Shown here: piece by piece, positions 22,801 through 30,450 of the stretch
How positions within the stretch are numbered: the stretch's first letter is position 1
How the letters are laid out: every line of letters begins with the position of its first letter
Source: Streptomyces varsoviensis
GTDB lineage: Bacteria; Actinomycetota; Actinomycetes; Streptomycetales; Streptomycetaceae
Direction: 5' to 3'
DNA length: 64,000 nt
Assembly (NCBI RefSeq): GCF_000718635.1
Contig: NZ_JOBF01000001.1
Span: forward strand, 372,001 to 436,000
Made by a program: the position numbers and the translations under genes
The notes under the pieces: model-generated
The model's input: the letters and a program-made list of their open reading frames with translations, nothing else
The model's database searches: none
Told to the model about the DNA's origin: nothing

Positions 22801-23490
22801 GGACAGGTCGTGGTCGGCCCCGCGGGACGCCGAGAAGGCCAGCCGGGTCCCGTCCGGCGACCAGGCGGGGGCGCCGGCGTGCCAGTCCCCGTACGTGATC
22901 TGCCGGACCTCGCGATCGGCGAGGCGGACCGTGTGCAGATGGGTACGGACCATGCCCAGCAGCCCCAAGCCGTCCGCCTTGTAGTCCGACCGCCGCGTCA
23001 CGACCGGCCGCTTGGCGCGCCGGGCCCGGTCGGCGTCGCTCTCGCCGTCGACCGCCGCCAGGTCGACGGGCGCGGTGAACGCGAGCGTGCCGCCGTCCGG
23101 GCTCCATACCGGCGCGCCCGTGCCCAGCGGCGCCTCCGTGACCTGCTCGGCCTCGCCGCCCGCCGCGGGCAGCAGCCACACCTGCGGGGGTGCGCCCTCC
23201 CGCGCCCGCAGAAACGCGATCCGGGTCCCGTCGGGCGACCATACGGGCGCGCTGTCCGCCGGGCCGTTCGTCAGCCGCCGGGGCTCACCGCCGTCCTCGG
23301 CGGCCGCCACCCGCCACAGCGTCGTCACGTCGCGGTCGGCGTCGCGGTCCGGGCTGCGCAGTACGTACACGATCTCGGCGCCGTCCGGGGAGACGGCCGG
23401 CTGCTCGGGCACCGCGAGACCGTACAGGTCGTCTATGCGCAGGCGGCGGGGGTGTTGGGGCCGTTGGTCGCGGTGGGTGCTCTGGGTCAC
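19816..23490 (-). CDS. Fusion of S9 prolyl-oligopeptidase-type peptidase and S12 serine hydrolase
   Basis: The 1224-residue protein joins two hydrolases. Residues 1-700 are an S9 enzyme: WD40-like propeller repeats (VWSPDGTRIAF and relatives), then an alpha/beta hydrolase with GYSYGGF (Ser near 564), AEDQRC (Asp near 647) and GTHMF (His near 676). Residues 720-1224 are an S12 hydrolase with SITK near 816, SYCNSGF near 907 and HDGN near 1054. Both catalytic sets look intact. A repeat-rich linker (three DGTSP units) joins them, and a 9-bp repeat lies inside the propeller. GTG at 23490 has GGAGG 9 nt upstream. Cytoplasmic breakdown of imported peptides, with the S12 half acting on D-residues, is inferred. 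Confidence 0.88.
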   Translation of the reverse strand: MTQSTHRDQRPQHPRRLRIDDLYGLAVPEQPAVSPDGAEIVYVLRSPDRDADRDVTTLWRVAAAEDGGEPRRLTNGPADSAPVWSPDGTRIAFLRAREGAPPQVWLLPAAGGEAEQVTEAPLGTGAPVWSPDGGTLAFTAPVDLAAVDGESDADRARRAKRPVVTRRSDYKADGLGLLGMVRTHLHTVRLADREVRQITYGDWHAGAPAWSPDGTRLAFSASRGADHDLSLSSAAYVVEVGPRRAEPVLVGSDTGQAGTLTWTADGAALLVVGSTNADVGHSRLLRVPLDTPDAPDTPGTPGTPGTPGTPDTSDASNASYNPSGSGQSPPPTDLTGCLDRNVMPGGTLGYAGAPPQLTADGREVLVCIRDRGFTHLYAVGLDGGGAPRRVVGGGSYHVTGASTAGGTVAIVLAGADSYGEVATVDLASGATRIRTGHGVSDIALFTREEREFTVSDGTVVNGWLLRDPGRSGPTPLLLDVHGGPHNGWHGAADSFHLYHQVLAERGWTVLMLNPRGSDGFGEKFFTAVLGGWGVADAADLTEPIDQLVAEGVADPRRLAVTGYSYGGFMTCYLTSRDDRFAAAVAAGVVTDLTSMAGTSDAARMLGAAELGGTPWGARELYARQSPMSRVEDVRTPTLVAQGAEDQRCPVGQAEQWFNALRARRVPTELVLYPGGTHMFPLDGPPSHRVDFNQRVVDWVEQYAGEPGRPRRAPLDAAHWQRRLAELATAHRVPGAALGILRLDPAAAGGAPDGTSPAAPDGTSPGTSDGTSPAASGGSFPNPSGDGEELVQAHHGVLSTATGVEVTDGSVFQIGSITKVWTATLVMQLVDEGRLDLDAPLVDVLPELRLADPAATQKLTMRHLLTHTSGIDGDIFTDTGRGDDCLERYTELLADAAQNHPLGATFSYCNSGFSLAGRVIEKLTGLTWDRALRERLCTPLGLTSASTLPEEALLLRAAVGHVAEGGADPAPAEIWGLPRSAGPAGLITAGTADVLAFARLHLTGGLGPDGERLLSARSAAAMAAHQTGLPDRDTLGDSWGLGWIRFGWDGQRLYGHDGNTIGQSAFLRVLPDQGLAVTLLTNGGNARDLYQELFREIFAEIAGVAMPAPLAPAARPAPVDAARHAGVYERAGARADITYKDGRLTLLHTVTGPLAAYETSPAQEAELLPADDGRSGGNGGQEAAVDGKFVFRMPGTRTWVPVTFYTLETGEQYVHYGARATPKVS
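21175..21246 (-). repeat. 24-bp in-frame repeat in S9/S12 linker
   Basis: Three 24-bp units encode DGTSPAAP, DGTSPGTS and DGTSPAAS, within the S12 half before its catalytic SITK, where a flexible loop would be tolerated. Confidence 0.85.
22562..22624 (-). repeat. 9-bp in-frame repeat in S9 propeller
   Basis: Seven 9-bp units, four of them exact GGGGTGCCT on the plus strand, encode a Thr-Pro-Gly and Asp-Thr-Pro run. They fall between two propeller blades. Confidence 0.9.
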
Positions 23491-23648
23491 GGGGCGGTAC
23501 CTCCTGGGGCGGTGCGAGTGCGGGTGCGGTGCGGTGTGGAAGGGGCCGGACGATGGTGGGTTGGGCGCTGGTCGGCGTACGCGGACGCGGATGCGGGTGC
23601 GGGATGGCGTCAGGCTGTGGGGCGTCGTCGTCGGGTCGTGGGGCGGCG

Positions 23649-23738
23649 TCAGGCCATCGGCCGGGGCCAGGCCGTGGGCCGGTGTTAGGCCGTCGACCAG
23701 GGTCAGGCCGTGGGCCGGTGTCAGGCCGTGGGGCGGCC
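23649..23738 (-). repeat. 18-bp tandem repeat spanning the M19 stop codon
   Basis: Five 18-bp units of the form TCAGGCCGTGGGCCGGTG (plus strand) run from the last codons of the dipeptidase into the gap before the S9/S12 gene. The TGA stop is the first three bases of a unit (23721-23723), so one substitution in that unit would extend the protein through the array. Confidence 0.85.
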
Positions 23739-24809
23739 GAGCCGGTCGCGGAAGAGCCGGTGCACATTGCCCCCGAGCACGCGCGCGATGTCGTCGGCGG
23801 CCCAGCCGCGGCGCAGCAGCGCCTCCGTCACCAGCGGAAGCCCGGCGGGCCCTTCGAGTCCGGGGAGGTACTGGTCGCTGGGTACGCCCTCGATGACCGC
23901 GTGCGCGCAGCACGGCGGCGTGGTGTCGGCCAGTACCTCCTGCACGAAGTCCGGGCCGAGCCCGACATGGTCGATGCCGGCGACGTTCGCGAGGTGCTCG
24001 ATGTGGTCGGCCAGGCGGTCGACCGTGTAGTCGCTCTCGTGCAGGAACGGGGCGAAGAAGTTCACGCACACCACACCGCCGCCCGCGGCGGTCGCCTTCA
24101 CCTGGTCGTCGGTGAGGTTGCGGTGGTGGTCGCGCAGCGCACGCGCCGAGGAGTGGGTGGCGATGACCGGCCGGGTCGCCAGCTCCAGCACATGGCCGAC
24201 GCCCGCGGCGCCGAGGTGGCTGATGTCGAACATCATGCCGATGCGTTCCATCTCGGCGACCGCGGCGACGCCCGCGCGGGTCAGCCGGCTCCCGGCCGCG
24301 TCCTCGCCGCTGCCGTCGGCGAGCGCCGTACGCCCGAAGTGCGCGAGGGACGCGATCCGTACGCCGAGCCGGTAGAGGGTCTCCAGGAGTTCGACGTCCT
24401 CGCCGATGCCCGGCGCGCTCTCCAGCGCGAGTACGAGCGCGATCCTGCCCTCTCCCAAGGCGGCGTCGATCTCGGCCCCGTCGTGGCAGAGCCGGACCGC
24501 GTCGGCGTTCCCGGCGGCGAGGCGGTGCGCGGCCTCGATCATGCGCAGGGTCCGCCGCAGGGCCCCCTCCGGCCGGTACTCGTCGTCGATGAACACGGGC
24601 AGCACCTGTATGTTCACGCCGCCCGCTATCAGTTGGGGCAGCCACTGCTCGCGGAAGAACGACGCCCACTGGTCGACGGGCCGGGCCGTCACGGCGCAGA
24701 GCAGGTCGTTGTGCGTGTCGGCGACGACGCTGCGTCGGTGCAGGTCGGCGGCGTGGTCGGTGGGGTGGTCGGTGGGGTGGTTCGTGGTGTGGGCGGGTGA
24801 TGTGGTCAC
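23721..24809 (-). CDS. Membrane dipeptidase family M19 (renal dipeptidase-like)
   Basis: The 362-residue enzyme has the M19 zinc ligands at near-canonical positions: H33 and D35 in DTHNDLL, E130 in ALESAPG, H198 in FDISHLG and H219 in ATHSSAR. M19 dipeptidases cleave dipeptides and, unusually, accept a D-residue at the C-terminal side; a lactamase-like activity is known in the family. No signal peptide is present, so it is cytoplasmic. The GTG at 24809 overlaps the DppF stop (GTGA) and has AAAGGAG upstream. It supports a role of the operon in D-containing peptide use. Confidence 0.9.
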   Translation of the reverse strand: MTTSPAHTTNHPTDHPTDHAADLHRRSVVADTHNDLLCAVTARPVDQWASFFREQWLPQLIAGGVNIQVLPVFIDDEYRPEGALRRTLRMIEAAHRLAAGNADAVRLCHDGAEIDAALGEGRIALVLALESAPGIGEDVELLETLYRLGVRIASLAHFGRTALADGSGEDAAGSRLTRAGVAAVAEMERIGMMFDISHLGAAGVGHVLELATRPVIATHSSARALRDHHRNLTDDQVKATAAGGGVVCVNFFAPFLHESDYTVDRLADHIEHLANVAGIDHVGLGPDFVQEVLADTTPPCCAHAVIEGVPSDQYLPGLEGPAGLPLVTEALLRRGWAADDIARVLGGNVHRLFRDRLGRPTA

Positions 24810-26014
24810 GTACGGGCTCCTTTCGGCGGGGTGGGACCACCGGTCGGGGGCGTGGGGCGGTCGGCTCCCGGCCGGGCGGGTTGTTCGGCGCTCGACGGGG
24901 AGGATCTACCCGCTCCGGGGCGCTTGTGATCTTCGGGGCTCGTGGGGGAGAGCCGGCCCGCTTCAGGGGCCCGGCTCGCCAGGGCCGAGGGCTCCTGTCG
25001 GTCGTCGTCTTCGCCCGCGAGGTCTTCGCCCGCGAAGTAGTCCTCGCCCGCGAAGTGGCAGGCGGCCCGGTGCGGGCGTCGTTCGGCGTCCCGCGCGGGG
25101 TCGGCGGTGCGGCACACGTCGCGGTCGGGGCGGGCGCGGGGGCCCAGCGCGCAGCGCGGGTGGTAGCGGCAGCCGGCCGGCGGACGGTGCGGATCGCTCG
25201 GCTCCGCGTCCGAGCCCTCGAAGTCCCGCGAGCCCTCGAACAGCGGCGTGTGCCAGGACGGCGCCGCGCTCAACAGCTCACGGGTGTACGGGTGCTGAGG
25301 ATCGGACAGCACCTGCTCGGTGGGCCCGGCCTCGACGATCCGCCCGAGATACATGACGGCGACGATGTCACTGAGGTAGCGCACGACGGCGAGGTTGTGC
25401 GAGACGAACAGCATCGACAGGCCCAATTGCCGCCGCACGTCCCGTACGAGATTGAGCACGGCGCCCTGCACCGACACGTCGAGCGCGGAGGTGATCTCGT
25501 CCGCGATCACCACGCGCGGCCGGCCGGCGAGCGCGCGGGCCAGCGCGACGCGTTGGCGCTGGCCGCCGGAGAGGTGGCCGGGGAGCATGTCGGCCCGGTC
25601 CGGGTCGAGGTTGACCAGTTCGAGGAGGCGCGCCACTTCGGCCCGCCGCGCCGCCGCGCGCCGTCCCGCGAACCGTACGCCGGTACGCGGCATCGGCATC
25701 GCCTCGCTGATCGACGCCCCGATGGTCATGCGCGGATCCAGCGAGGAGTACGGGTCCTGGAACACCATCTGCAACGGGCGGCGGCGCCCCGGCCACCGCC
25801 GTACGTCCGTGCCGTCGAGCAGCACGCGTCCGGCGGTGAGGGGCGCGAGGCCGACGGCGCTGCGCGCCAGCGTCGACTTGCCGGAGCCGGACTCGCCGAC
25901 CAGGCCGACGACTTGGCCTGACGGCACGGTCAGGTTCACCCCGTCCACGGCGGTGAGCCCGCCGCGCCGGCTCCCGTACCGCACGCTCACGTCTTCGAAG
26001 ACCAGCTCGCTCAC
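24806..26014 (-). CDS. Peptide ABC transporter ATP-binding protein (DppF/OppF type)
   Basis: The 402-residue protein has Walker A GESGSGKST, Q-loop MVFQDPYSSLDP, signature LSGGQRQR, Walker B VVIADEITSALD (Ile in place of the usual Pro) and switch His in FVSHNL. The oligopeptide HPY tail with paired cysteines (CRYHPRC...C) follows, as in Opp/Dpp ATPases. Beyond it the C-terminal ~70 residues are low complexity, with FAGED-type repeats. The start ATGA overlaps the permease/ATPase fusion stop and its own stop overlaps the M19 start, so the genes are coupled. It should pair with the ATPase half of the fusion. Confidence 0.92.
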   Translation of the reverse strand: MSELVFEDVSVRYGSRRGGLTAVDGVNLTVPSGQVVGLVGESGSGKSTLARSAVGLAPLTAGRVLLDGTDVRRWPGRRRPLQMVFQDPYSSLDPRMTIGASISEAMPMPRTGVRFAGRRAAARRAEVARLLELVNLDPDRADMLPGHLSGGQRQRVALARALAGRPRVVIADEITSALDVSVQGAVLNLVRDVRRQLGLSMLFVSHNLAVVRYLSDIVAVMYLGRIVEAGPTEQVLSDPQHPYTRELLSAAPSWHTPLFEGSRDFEGSDAEPSDPHRPPAGCRYHPRCALGPRARPDRDVCRTADPARDAERRPHRAACHFAGEDYFAGEDLAGEDDDRQEPSALASRAPEAGRLSPTSPEDHKRPGAGRSSPSSAEQPARPGADRPTPPTGGPTPPKGART

Positions 26015-28701
26015 GCGCCACCTCCGGCGGCCTCGACCTCGACGTCACGGCCGTCACCCGCTCCGGGCCCCGGCCGGTGTTCGCTGCCCTCGCCGCCCGA
26101 GCCGTCCTGCGGATGCCAGCACGCCACACGGTGCCGGGCCGGGTGCCCATAGCCGATGCCGGCCTGCACCGGCACGGGCACCGGCACTGGCACCTGCACC
26201 GGTATCGGTTCCTCGGTCCTGCACCGCTCATCGGCGAACGCGCAGCGCGCGGCGAACGCGCAGCCGGCCCCGGTACGGCCCGGCTCCGGCGGCCGACCCG
26301 GAATGACCGCCAGCGGCGCGTCACGGTCGGTGTCGAGCGCGGGCACGGCGGCGAGCAGCGCCCGGGTGTACGGGTGGCGCGCGGCGCCGCGAAGCCCATC
26401 TGCGGGCAGTTCCTCCACGATCCGCCCTGCGTACATCACCAGCACCCGGTGGCAACTCTGCGCCACCACGGTGATGTCATGGCTGATCAGCAGCAGAGCG
26501 GCGGCCGACCTGCTCCGTACGGGCCGGGCCCCGGACGGGCCACCGGGCACGGGCCCAGCGGAAGCATCAACCGCGGGCGCGGCTGAGTCATCAGACGCGG
26601 ACCCGGCCGCGGGGGCCGTGGCCCCGGATGCGGACTCGGCCGCGGGGACTGCGGTTGACCGGGACGTGGACTCGGCCGCGGGTACTTCCACAGCCCCGGA
26701 CGCGGCCCCGGCCGCAGCAGATGCCGTTGCCCCGGGCGTGGGCTCGGCCGTAGGGGCTGCCGTTGCCTCGGGCGTGGACTCGGCCGCGGGGGCCGCAGCC
26801 GCCGCCCCAGCCCCGTACGTCGGCCCAGCGGGAGAAGCAACCGCGGGGGCCGTCGTCGCCCCGGCCGTAGGCCCAGCCGCAGGGGCTGCCGCCGCCCCGG
26901 GCGCGGCGGACCCAGCCGCAGAGGCCGCCATCTCCTCGGACGTAGCTTCGACCCCAGAGGCCGCCGCAGGCTCCGTCGCCTCGGCGCGTACGCGGGCGAG
27001 CAGGCGCAGGACCTGTCGCTGGACGGTCACGTCCAGCGCGGTGGTCGGTTCGTCGGCGATGACCAGGCGGGGTTCGCCCATGAGTCCCATCGCGATCATC
27101 GCCCGCTGCCGCATGCCTCCGGAGAACTCGTGCGGGTACTGGTGCGCCCGCCGTTCGGCCGCCGGGATACGTACCGCTCGCAGCCGCTCCACGGCCCGCG
27201 CGAGGGCCTTGGCGCGCGAGAGCCCGTGGTGCTGCCGGGAGACCTCGGCGAGTTGGCGTCCGATCCGCTGGGTCGGGTTGAAGGAGGTCATCGGGTCCTG
27301 GAACACCAGGGCCATCGACGTGCCGAGGAGCGCGCGCACGTCGGCGTCGGACGCCCGTAGCAGCGGTGTGCCGAGGAAGTCGAGGCGGTCGGCCGACACC
27401 ACGCCCGGCGCCTCGATCAGCCGGGAGATCGCCAGCGCCGTCAGGCTCTTCCCCGAACCGGACTCGCCGACCACGCCGACGGATTCCCCGGCGCCAACGG
27501 TGAAGCTGACGCCGCGTACGGGCGTCACGGGCCCGGAGGGGCCGGGGAAGGCGACGCGCAGGTCCTCGACGACGAGCACGGGGGGTACGGGGGGCACGGA
27601 CCGTACGGCCAGTACGGGCTGGTCTCCGCCTTCCGCGTCCACGGGCCGGCCGTCATCGTCCTCGGCACGCACGGCGGGCGATTGCGCAGGGGCCTGCGGG
27701 GGTGCCTCCTTCAGCCGCGCGGGGGCCGCAGAGCGCGCCCCGACCACACCCGCCGCGGTCTCCCCGAACAGGTTGAAGGCCAGCCCCGCGACCACCACCG
27801 CGACGCCCGGCGCGAGGGCCGCCGTCGGGTTGACGTAGATCTGGTTGAGTCCTTCTCCGAGCAGCCTGCCCCAGTCGTAGGCGGGGGCCTGCACGCCGAT
27901 GCCGAGGAAGGAGAGCCCGGCGAAGGTGAGCAGCGCCATGCCGGCGCTGATGGTGGCGTTGACGATCAGAGGTTCCCCGATGTTGGGCAGTACGTGCCGT
28001 ACGAGCAGCCGCACCCGGCCCACCCCGGCCACCCGCGCCGCAGCCACGAAGTCCCGGCCCGCGATCGCCGCGGACAGCGTCTGGGTCAGCCGGGCGAAGG
28101 CGGGGGCCATGGCGAGGCCGATGGCGAGGACCGCGCCCGTGGCGCCGACTCCGAAGATCATGGCGAAGAAGAGGGCCAGTAGCAGCCCGGGGAAGGCCAC
28201 GGCGACGTTCACGGCCGAGGTCACGAGCCGCCCCGCCCAGCGGGGCAGCACGGCGGGCGCGGCCCCCAGGAGCGTGCCCGCCGCCACCCCGATCGCGGTG
28301 GCCGTCACCGCGAGTTCGATGGACAGCCGCGTCGCGACGAGGACGCGGGCGAGGATGTCCCGGCCCAGGCCGTCCGTCCCGAGCCAGTGCGCGCCGGTCG
28401 GCCCCTGCTGGAGCGCGTCCGTGTCGATCGCCGCCGCCCGGCCGCCCCACAGGAGGGGCGCGAACAGGGTCAGCGCGATCAGCAGGGTGAGGAGGGCGGC
28501 GGAACAGGCGCCCACGGGGGTGCGTACGGCTGCCCGTACGTGCGCGAACCTGCCCCGCGCGAATCCGCCTTTCGCGAATCCGCCTTTCGCGAACCTGCCC
28601 TTCGCGAACCCGCCCCGCGTGAATCCGCCCTCCACGAATCCGCCCTCCACGAACCCGCCCTCCGCGAACCCGCCCGACGATGACGCGTCGTCGTCGCGCA
28701 T
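26011..28701 (-). CDS. DppC permease fused to DppD ATPase, with repeat N-terminus and a large ATPase insertion
   Basis: The 896-residue protein starts with nine 5-residue repeats (GGFAK type, residues ~8-52). A DppC-like permease follows, with the EAA-type loop ARVAGVGRVRLLVRHVLPN and LSFLGIGVQAP. After a linker the DppD-like ATPase begins at LVVEDLRVAF: Walker A GESGSGKSL, FQDPMTSFNP, FSGGMRQR, LVIADEPTTALDV. About 158 Ala/Pro/Ser/Thr-rich residues (26510-26985) then interrupt the domain before the switch His in LLLISHDI and the Cys-containing tail (CAFAARC...C). All motifs survive. The start lies 3 bp after the DppB stop and the end overlaps DppF (ATGA). Confidence 0.88.
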   Translation of the reverse strand: MRDDDASSSGGFAEGGFVEGGFVEGGFTRGGFAKGRFAKGGFAKGGFARGRFAHVRAAVRTPVGACSAALLTLLIALTLFAPLLWGGRAAAIDTDALQQGPTGAHWLGTDGLGRDILARVLVATRLSIELAVTATAIGVAAGTLLGAAPAVLPRWAGRLVTSAVNVAVAFPGLLLALFFAMIFGVGATGAVLAIGLAMAPAFARLTQTLSAAIAGRDFVAAARVAGVGRVRLLVRHVLPNIGEPLIVNATISAGMALLTFAGLSFLGIGVQAPAYDWGRLLGEGLNQIYVNPTAALAPGVAVVVAGLAFNLFGETAAGVVGARSAAPARLKEAPPQAPAQSPAVRAEDDDGRPVDAEGGDQPVLAVRSVPPVPPVLVVEDLRVAFPGPSGPVTPVRGVSFTVGAGESVGVVGESGSGKSLTALAISRLIEAPGVVSADRLDFLGTPLLRASDADVRALLGTSMALVFQDPMTSFNPTQRIGRQLAEVSRQHHGLSRAKALARAVERLRAVRIPAAERRAHQYPHEFSGGMRQRAMIAMGLMGEPRLVIADEPTTALDVTVQRQVLRLLARVRAEATEPAAASGVEATSEEMAASAAGSAAPGAAAAPAAGPTAGATTAPAVASPAGPTYGAGAAAAAPAAESTPEATAAPTAEPTPGATASAAAGAASGAVEVPAAESTSRSTAVPAAESASGATAPAAGSASDDSAAPAVDASAGPVPGGPSGARPVRSRSAAALLLISHDITVVAQSCHRVLVMYAGRIVEELPADGLRGAARHPYTRALLAAVPALDTDRDAPLAVIPGRPPEPGRTGAGCAFAARCAFADERCRTEEPIPVQVPVPVPVPVQAGIGYGHPARHRVACWHPQDGSGGEGSEHRPGPGAGDGRDVEVEAAGGGA
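26510..26985 (-). repeat. Low-complexity in-frame insertion in ATPase domain
   Basis: This ~475-bp stretch encodes an Ala-rich sequence with Pro, Ser, Thr and Gly in loosely repeated motifs (ESTPEATAAP, ESASGATAP and similar). It separates Walker B and the D-loop from the switch histidine, two motifs normally about 30 residues apart. Confidence 0.85.
28546..28680 (-). repeat. 15-bp repeat, nine units, in DppC/D N-terminus
   Basis: Nine 15-bp units (plus-strand GAATCCGCCTTTCGC and variants) encode GGFA(K/E/R) pentads before the first membrane segment. Two neighbouring unit pairs are identical or nearly so, a sign of recent expansion. Confidence 0.9.
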
Positions 28702-28704
28702 GGC

Positions 28705-29709
28705 TCAGGCCCCCCGGATCGTCGAGCGCGGATCGAGCACCGCGAGCACCACGTCGACCAGCAGATTCACCGTCAGCACGCCGATGCCGTAGACGAGGAC
28801 GACGGCCTGCACCACCGGGTAGTCCTTCGACTGGATGGACTGCACGATCGTCGACCCGAGCCCCGGCCACGCGAAGACGTTCTCGACCAGCACCGTCCCG
28901 GCCACCAGCCCGGTCAGCACCAGGCCGCCCATGGTGAGCGTGGCGGTGAGCGCGTTGGGCAGCGCGTGCCGTACGTAGACGCGCGGCGCGCGCAGCCGCT
29001 TGGCGCGGGCCGTACGGACGAAGTCCTGGCCCAGCACGGCCAGCATCTCGACCCGCACGATCCGCGCGAGGACGGCGGCGGGCTGGGCGGCGAGCGCCAG
29101 TACGGGCAGCACGTACGAACTCATGGCGCCGCGCCCGGCCACGGGGAACCACCCCAGGTGCACCGAAAACACATAGACGAGCCCGACGGCCAGCAGGAAC
29201 TCGGGGATCGCCGCCAGCAGCACGCTGGTCGACGTGAACGCCAGCTCGGCGCCCTTGCGCCGGCCGCCGCGGGTCAGGGCGGCCATCGCCACGCCCACCG
29301 GCACCGCGATCACCATGGCGACGGCGAAGGCGGCCAGGGCCAGTTGGGCCGTCGCCGGGAGCCGGTCGGCGATCTGCCGGGACACCGGGAGGTCGCTCAG
29401 CATGGACGTGCCGAAGTCGCCGGCGGCCAGCGACCGCAGGTAGTGCCAGTACTGCGTGAGCAGCCCGTCGTCCAGGCCGAGCGCGTGGCGCCGCGCGTTC
29501 ACCGCCGCCACCGGCGCCGTCATCCCGAGCGCGGAGCGCACCGGGTCGCCGGGGATCAGATGGATCATCACGAACGCGGCGGTGACTACCACCCACAGCG
29601 ACACCGCGAACCGCCCCAGCCGCCGCACCGCGAACGACAGCCACGGACTCCTCAGCACCCCCGACAGCACCCCGCCCGATGCCGCGGGCCCGGCAACCAC
29701 ACTGGACAC
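28705..29709 (-). CDS. Peptide ABC transporter permease (DppB type)
   Basis: The 334-residue protein has six hydrophobic segments and the DppB layout: FAVSLWVVVTAAFVMIHLIPGDPV at the first helix, DFGTSMLSDLPVSRQIADRLPAT, and the EAA loop TARAKRLRAPRVYVRHALPNAL. It ends with LVDVVLAVLDPRSTIRGA, typical of the family. GTG at 29709 has GGAGG about 9 nt upstream. It is the first gene of the minus-strand transport and salvage block, so the operon promoter should lie in the gap at 29710-30054. Confidence 0.92.
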   Translation of the reverse strand: MSSVVAGPAASGGVLSGVLRSPWLSFAVRRLGRFAVSLWVVVTAAFVMIHLIPGDPVRSALGMTAPVAAVNARRHALGLDDGLLTQYWHYLRSLAAGDFGTSMLSDLPVSRQIADRLPATAQLALAAFAVAMVIAVPVGVAMAALTRGGRRKGAELAFTSTSVLLAAIPEFLLAVGLVYVFSVHLGWFPVAGRGAMSSYVLPVLALAAQPAAVLARIVRVEMLAVLGQDFVRTARAKRLRAPRVYVRHALPNALTATLTMGGLVLTGLVAGTVLVENVFAWPGLGSTIVQSIQSKDYPVVQAVVLVYGIGVLTVNLLVDVVLAVLDPRSTIRGA

Positions 29710-30054
29710 CAGAAACGACCTCCGTCGGACTCCCTACCGGGACCCAGCGAGTGTCGCGCCCACCAGGGAGCCACCGATTCGTCCCCGCGCACAAGAAGCG
29801 GGCGGCACCTGGTACTACAGCACAACTGACGGCACCGACGGCGCGCACGCCCTGCCCACGCGCTCCGCCCCCTTACTCCCTCTCCATGATCGTCTGGCGG
29901 GCGCTCCAGCAGAGCGGGGTTCGACACGGACCGCTGCGCCCGGCCGGCGAGCCGCGCCGCGACCGTGACCCCCGCCCCGCCGCCGCTTCGAGCCGTGGCC
30001 GCAGCGCCCCGAACACCCGCCGCTCCTGGCCGCGGCGCAGCGAGAACCCGAACT
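29710..30054. other. Intergenic, likely promoter of the peptide operon
   Basis: These 345 bases separate the DppB start from the stop of a GNAT gene. The promoter of the long minus-strand block must be here or within the flanking gene. I found no clear -35/-10 pair, palindrome or small gene. Confidence 0.4.
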
Positions 30055-30450
30055 TCAGAGCGCGATCAGCCCGGCTTTCGTCGTCTTGAATCCGCAGGAA
30101 TCGAAGTAGAAGGGCTCCAGACCGTCGTCGAAGTCCACGTGCAGCCACTCGCATCCCGCCGCCCGCGCCCCCTCCACCGCCGCCGCGACGAGCGCACTCC
30201 CGACCCCCCGGTTCCGCCCCGCCCGCGCCACGACCGTATCCAGAACGAACGCGTGCACCCCGCCGTCCCAGGGCACGTTGACGAACCCGATCAGCCGCCC
30301 TTCCTCCCACGCGCAAACCCACCCCAGGCTGTGCCCCCGAAGCTGCGCCAGCCAGTCGGTCTCCGTCGGAGCGTGGTCGAAGCCCTCGGCGTGCAACGCC
30401 TCGATGGCCTCGTTGTCGACCTCGCCCCGCCATTCATAAGTGATCGTCAT
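30055..30450 (-). CDS. GNAT family N-acetyltransferase, small
   Basis: The 131-residue protein is a single GNAT domain. VLDTVVARAGRNRGVGSALV contains the acetyl-CoA pyrophosphate loop (R-N-R-G-V-G), and FYFDSCGFKTTKAGL is the typical GNAT ending. ATG at 30450 begins the conserved MTITYEWRGEVDN; upstream frame extension has shadow composition, and the ribosome site is weak. The substrate is unknown. It is monocistronic. Confidence 0.82.
   Translation of the reverse strand: MTITYEWRGEVDNEAIEALHAEGFDHAPTETDWLAQLRGHSLGWVCAWEEGRLIGFVNVPWDGGVHAFVLDTVVARAGRNRGVGSALVAAAVEGARAAGCEWLHVDFDDGLEPFYFDSCGFKTTKAGLIAL

Noticed and set aside
23721..24840. N-terminal extension of the S9/S12 fusion to 1674 residues
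   Set aside because: The first 450 codons are out-of-frame dipeptidase sequence plus repeats; GTG at 23490 has a good ribosome site.
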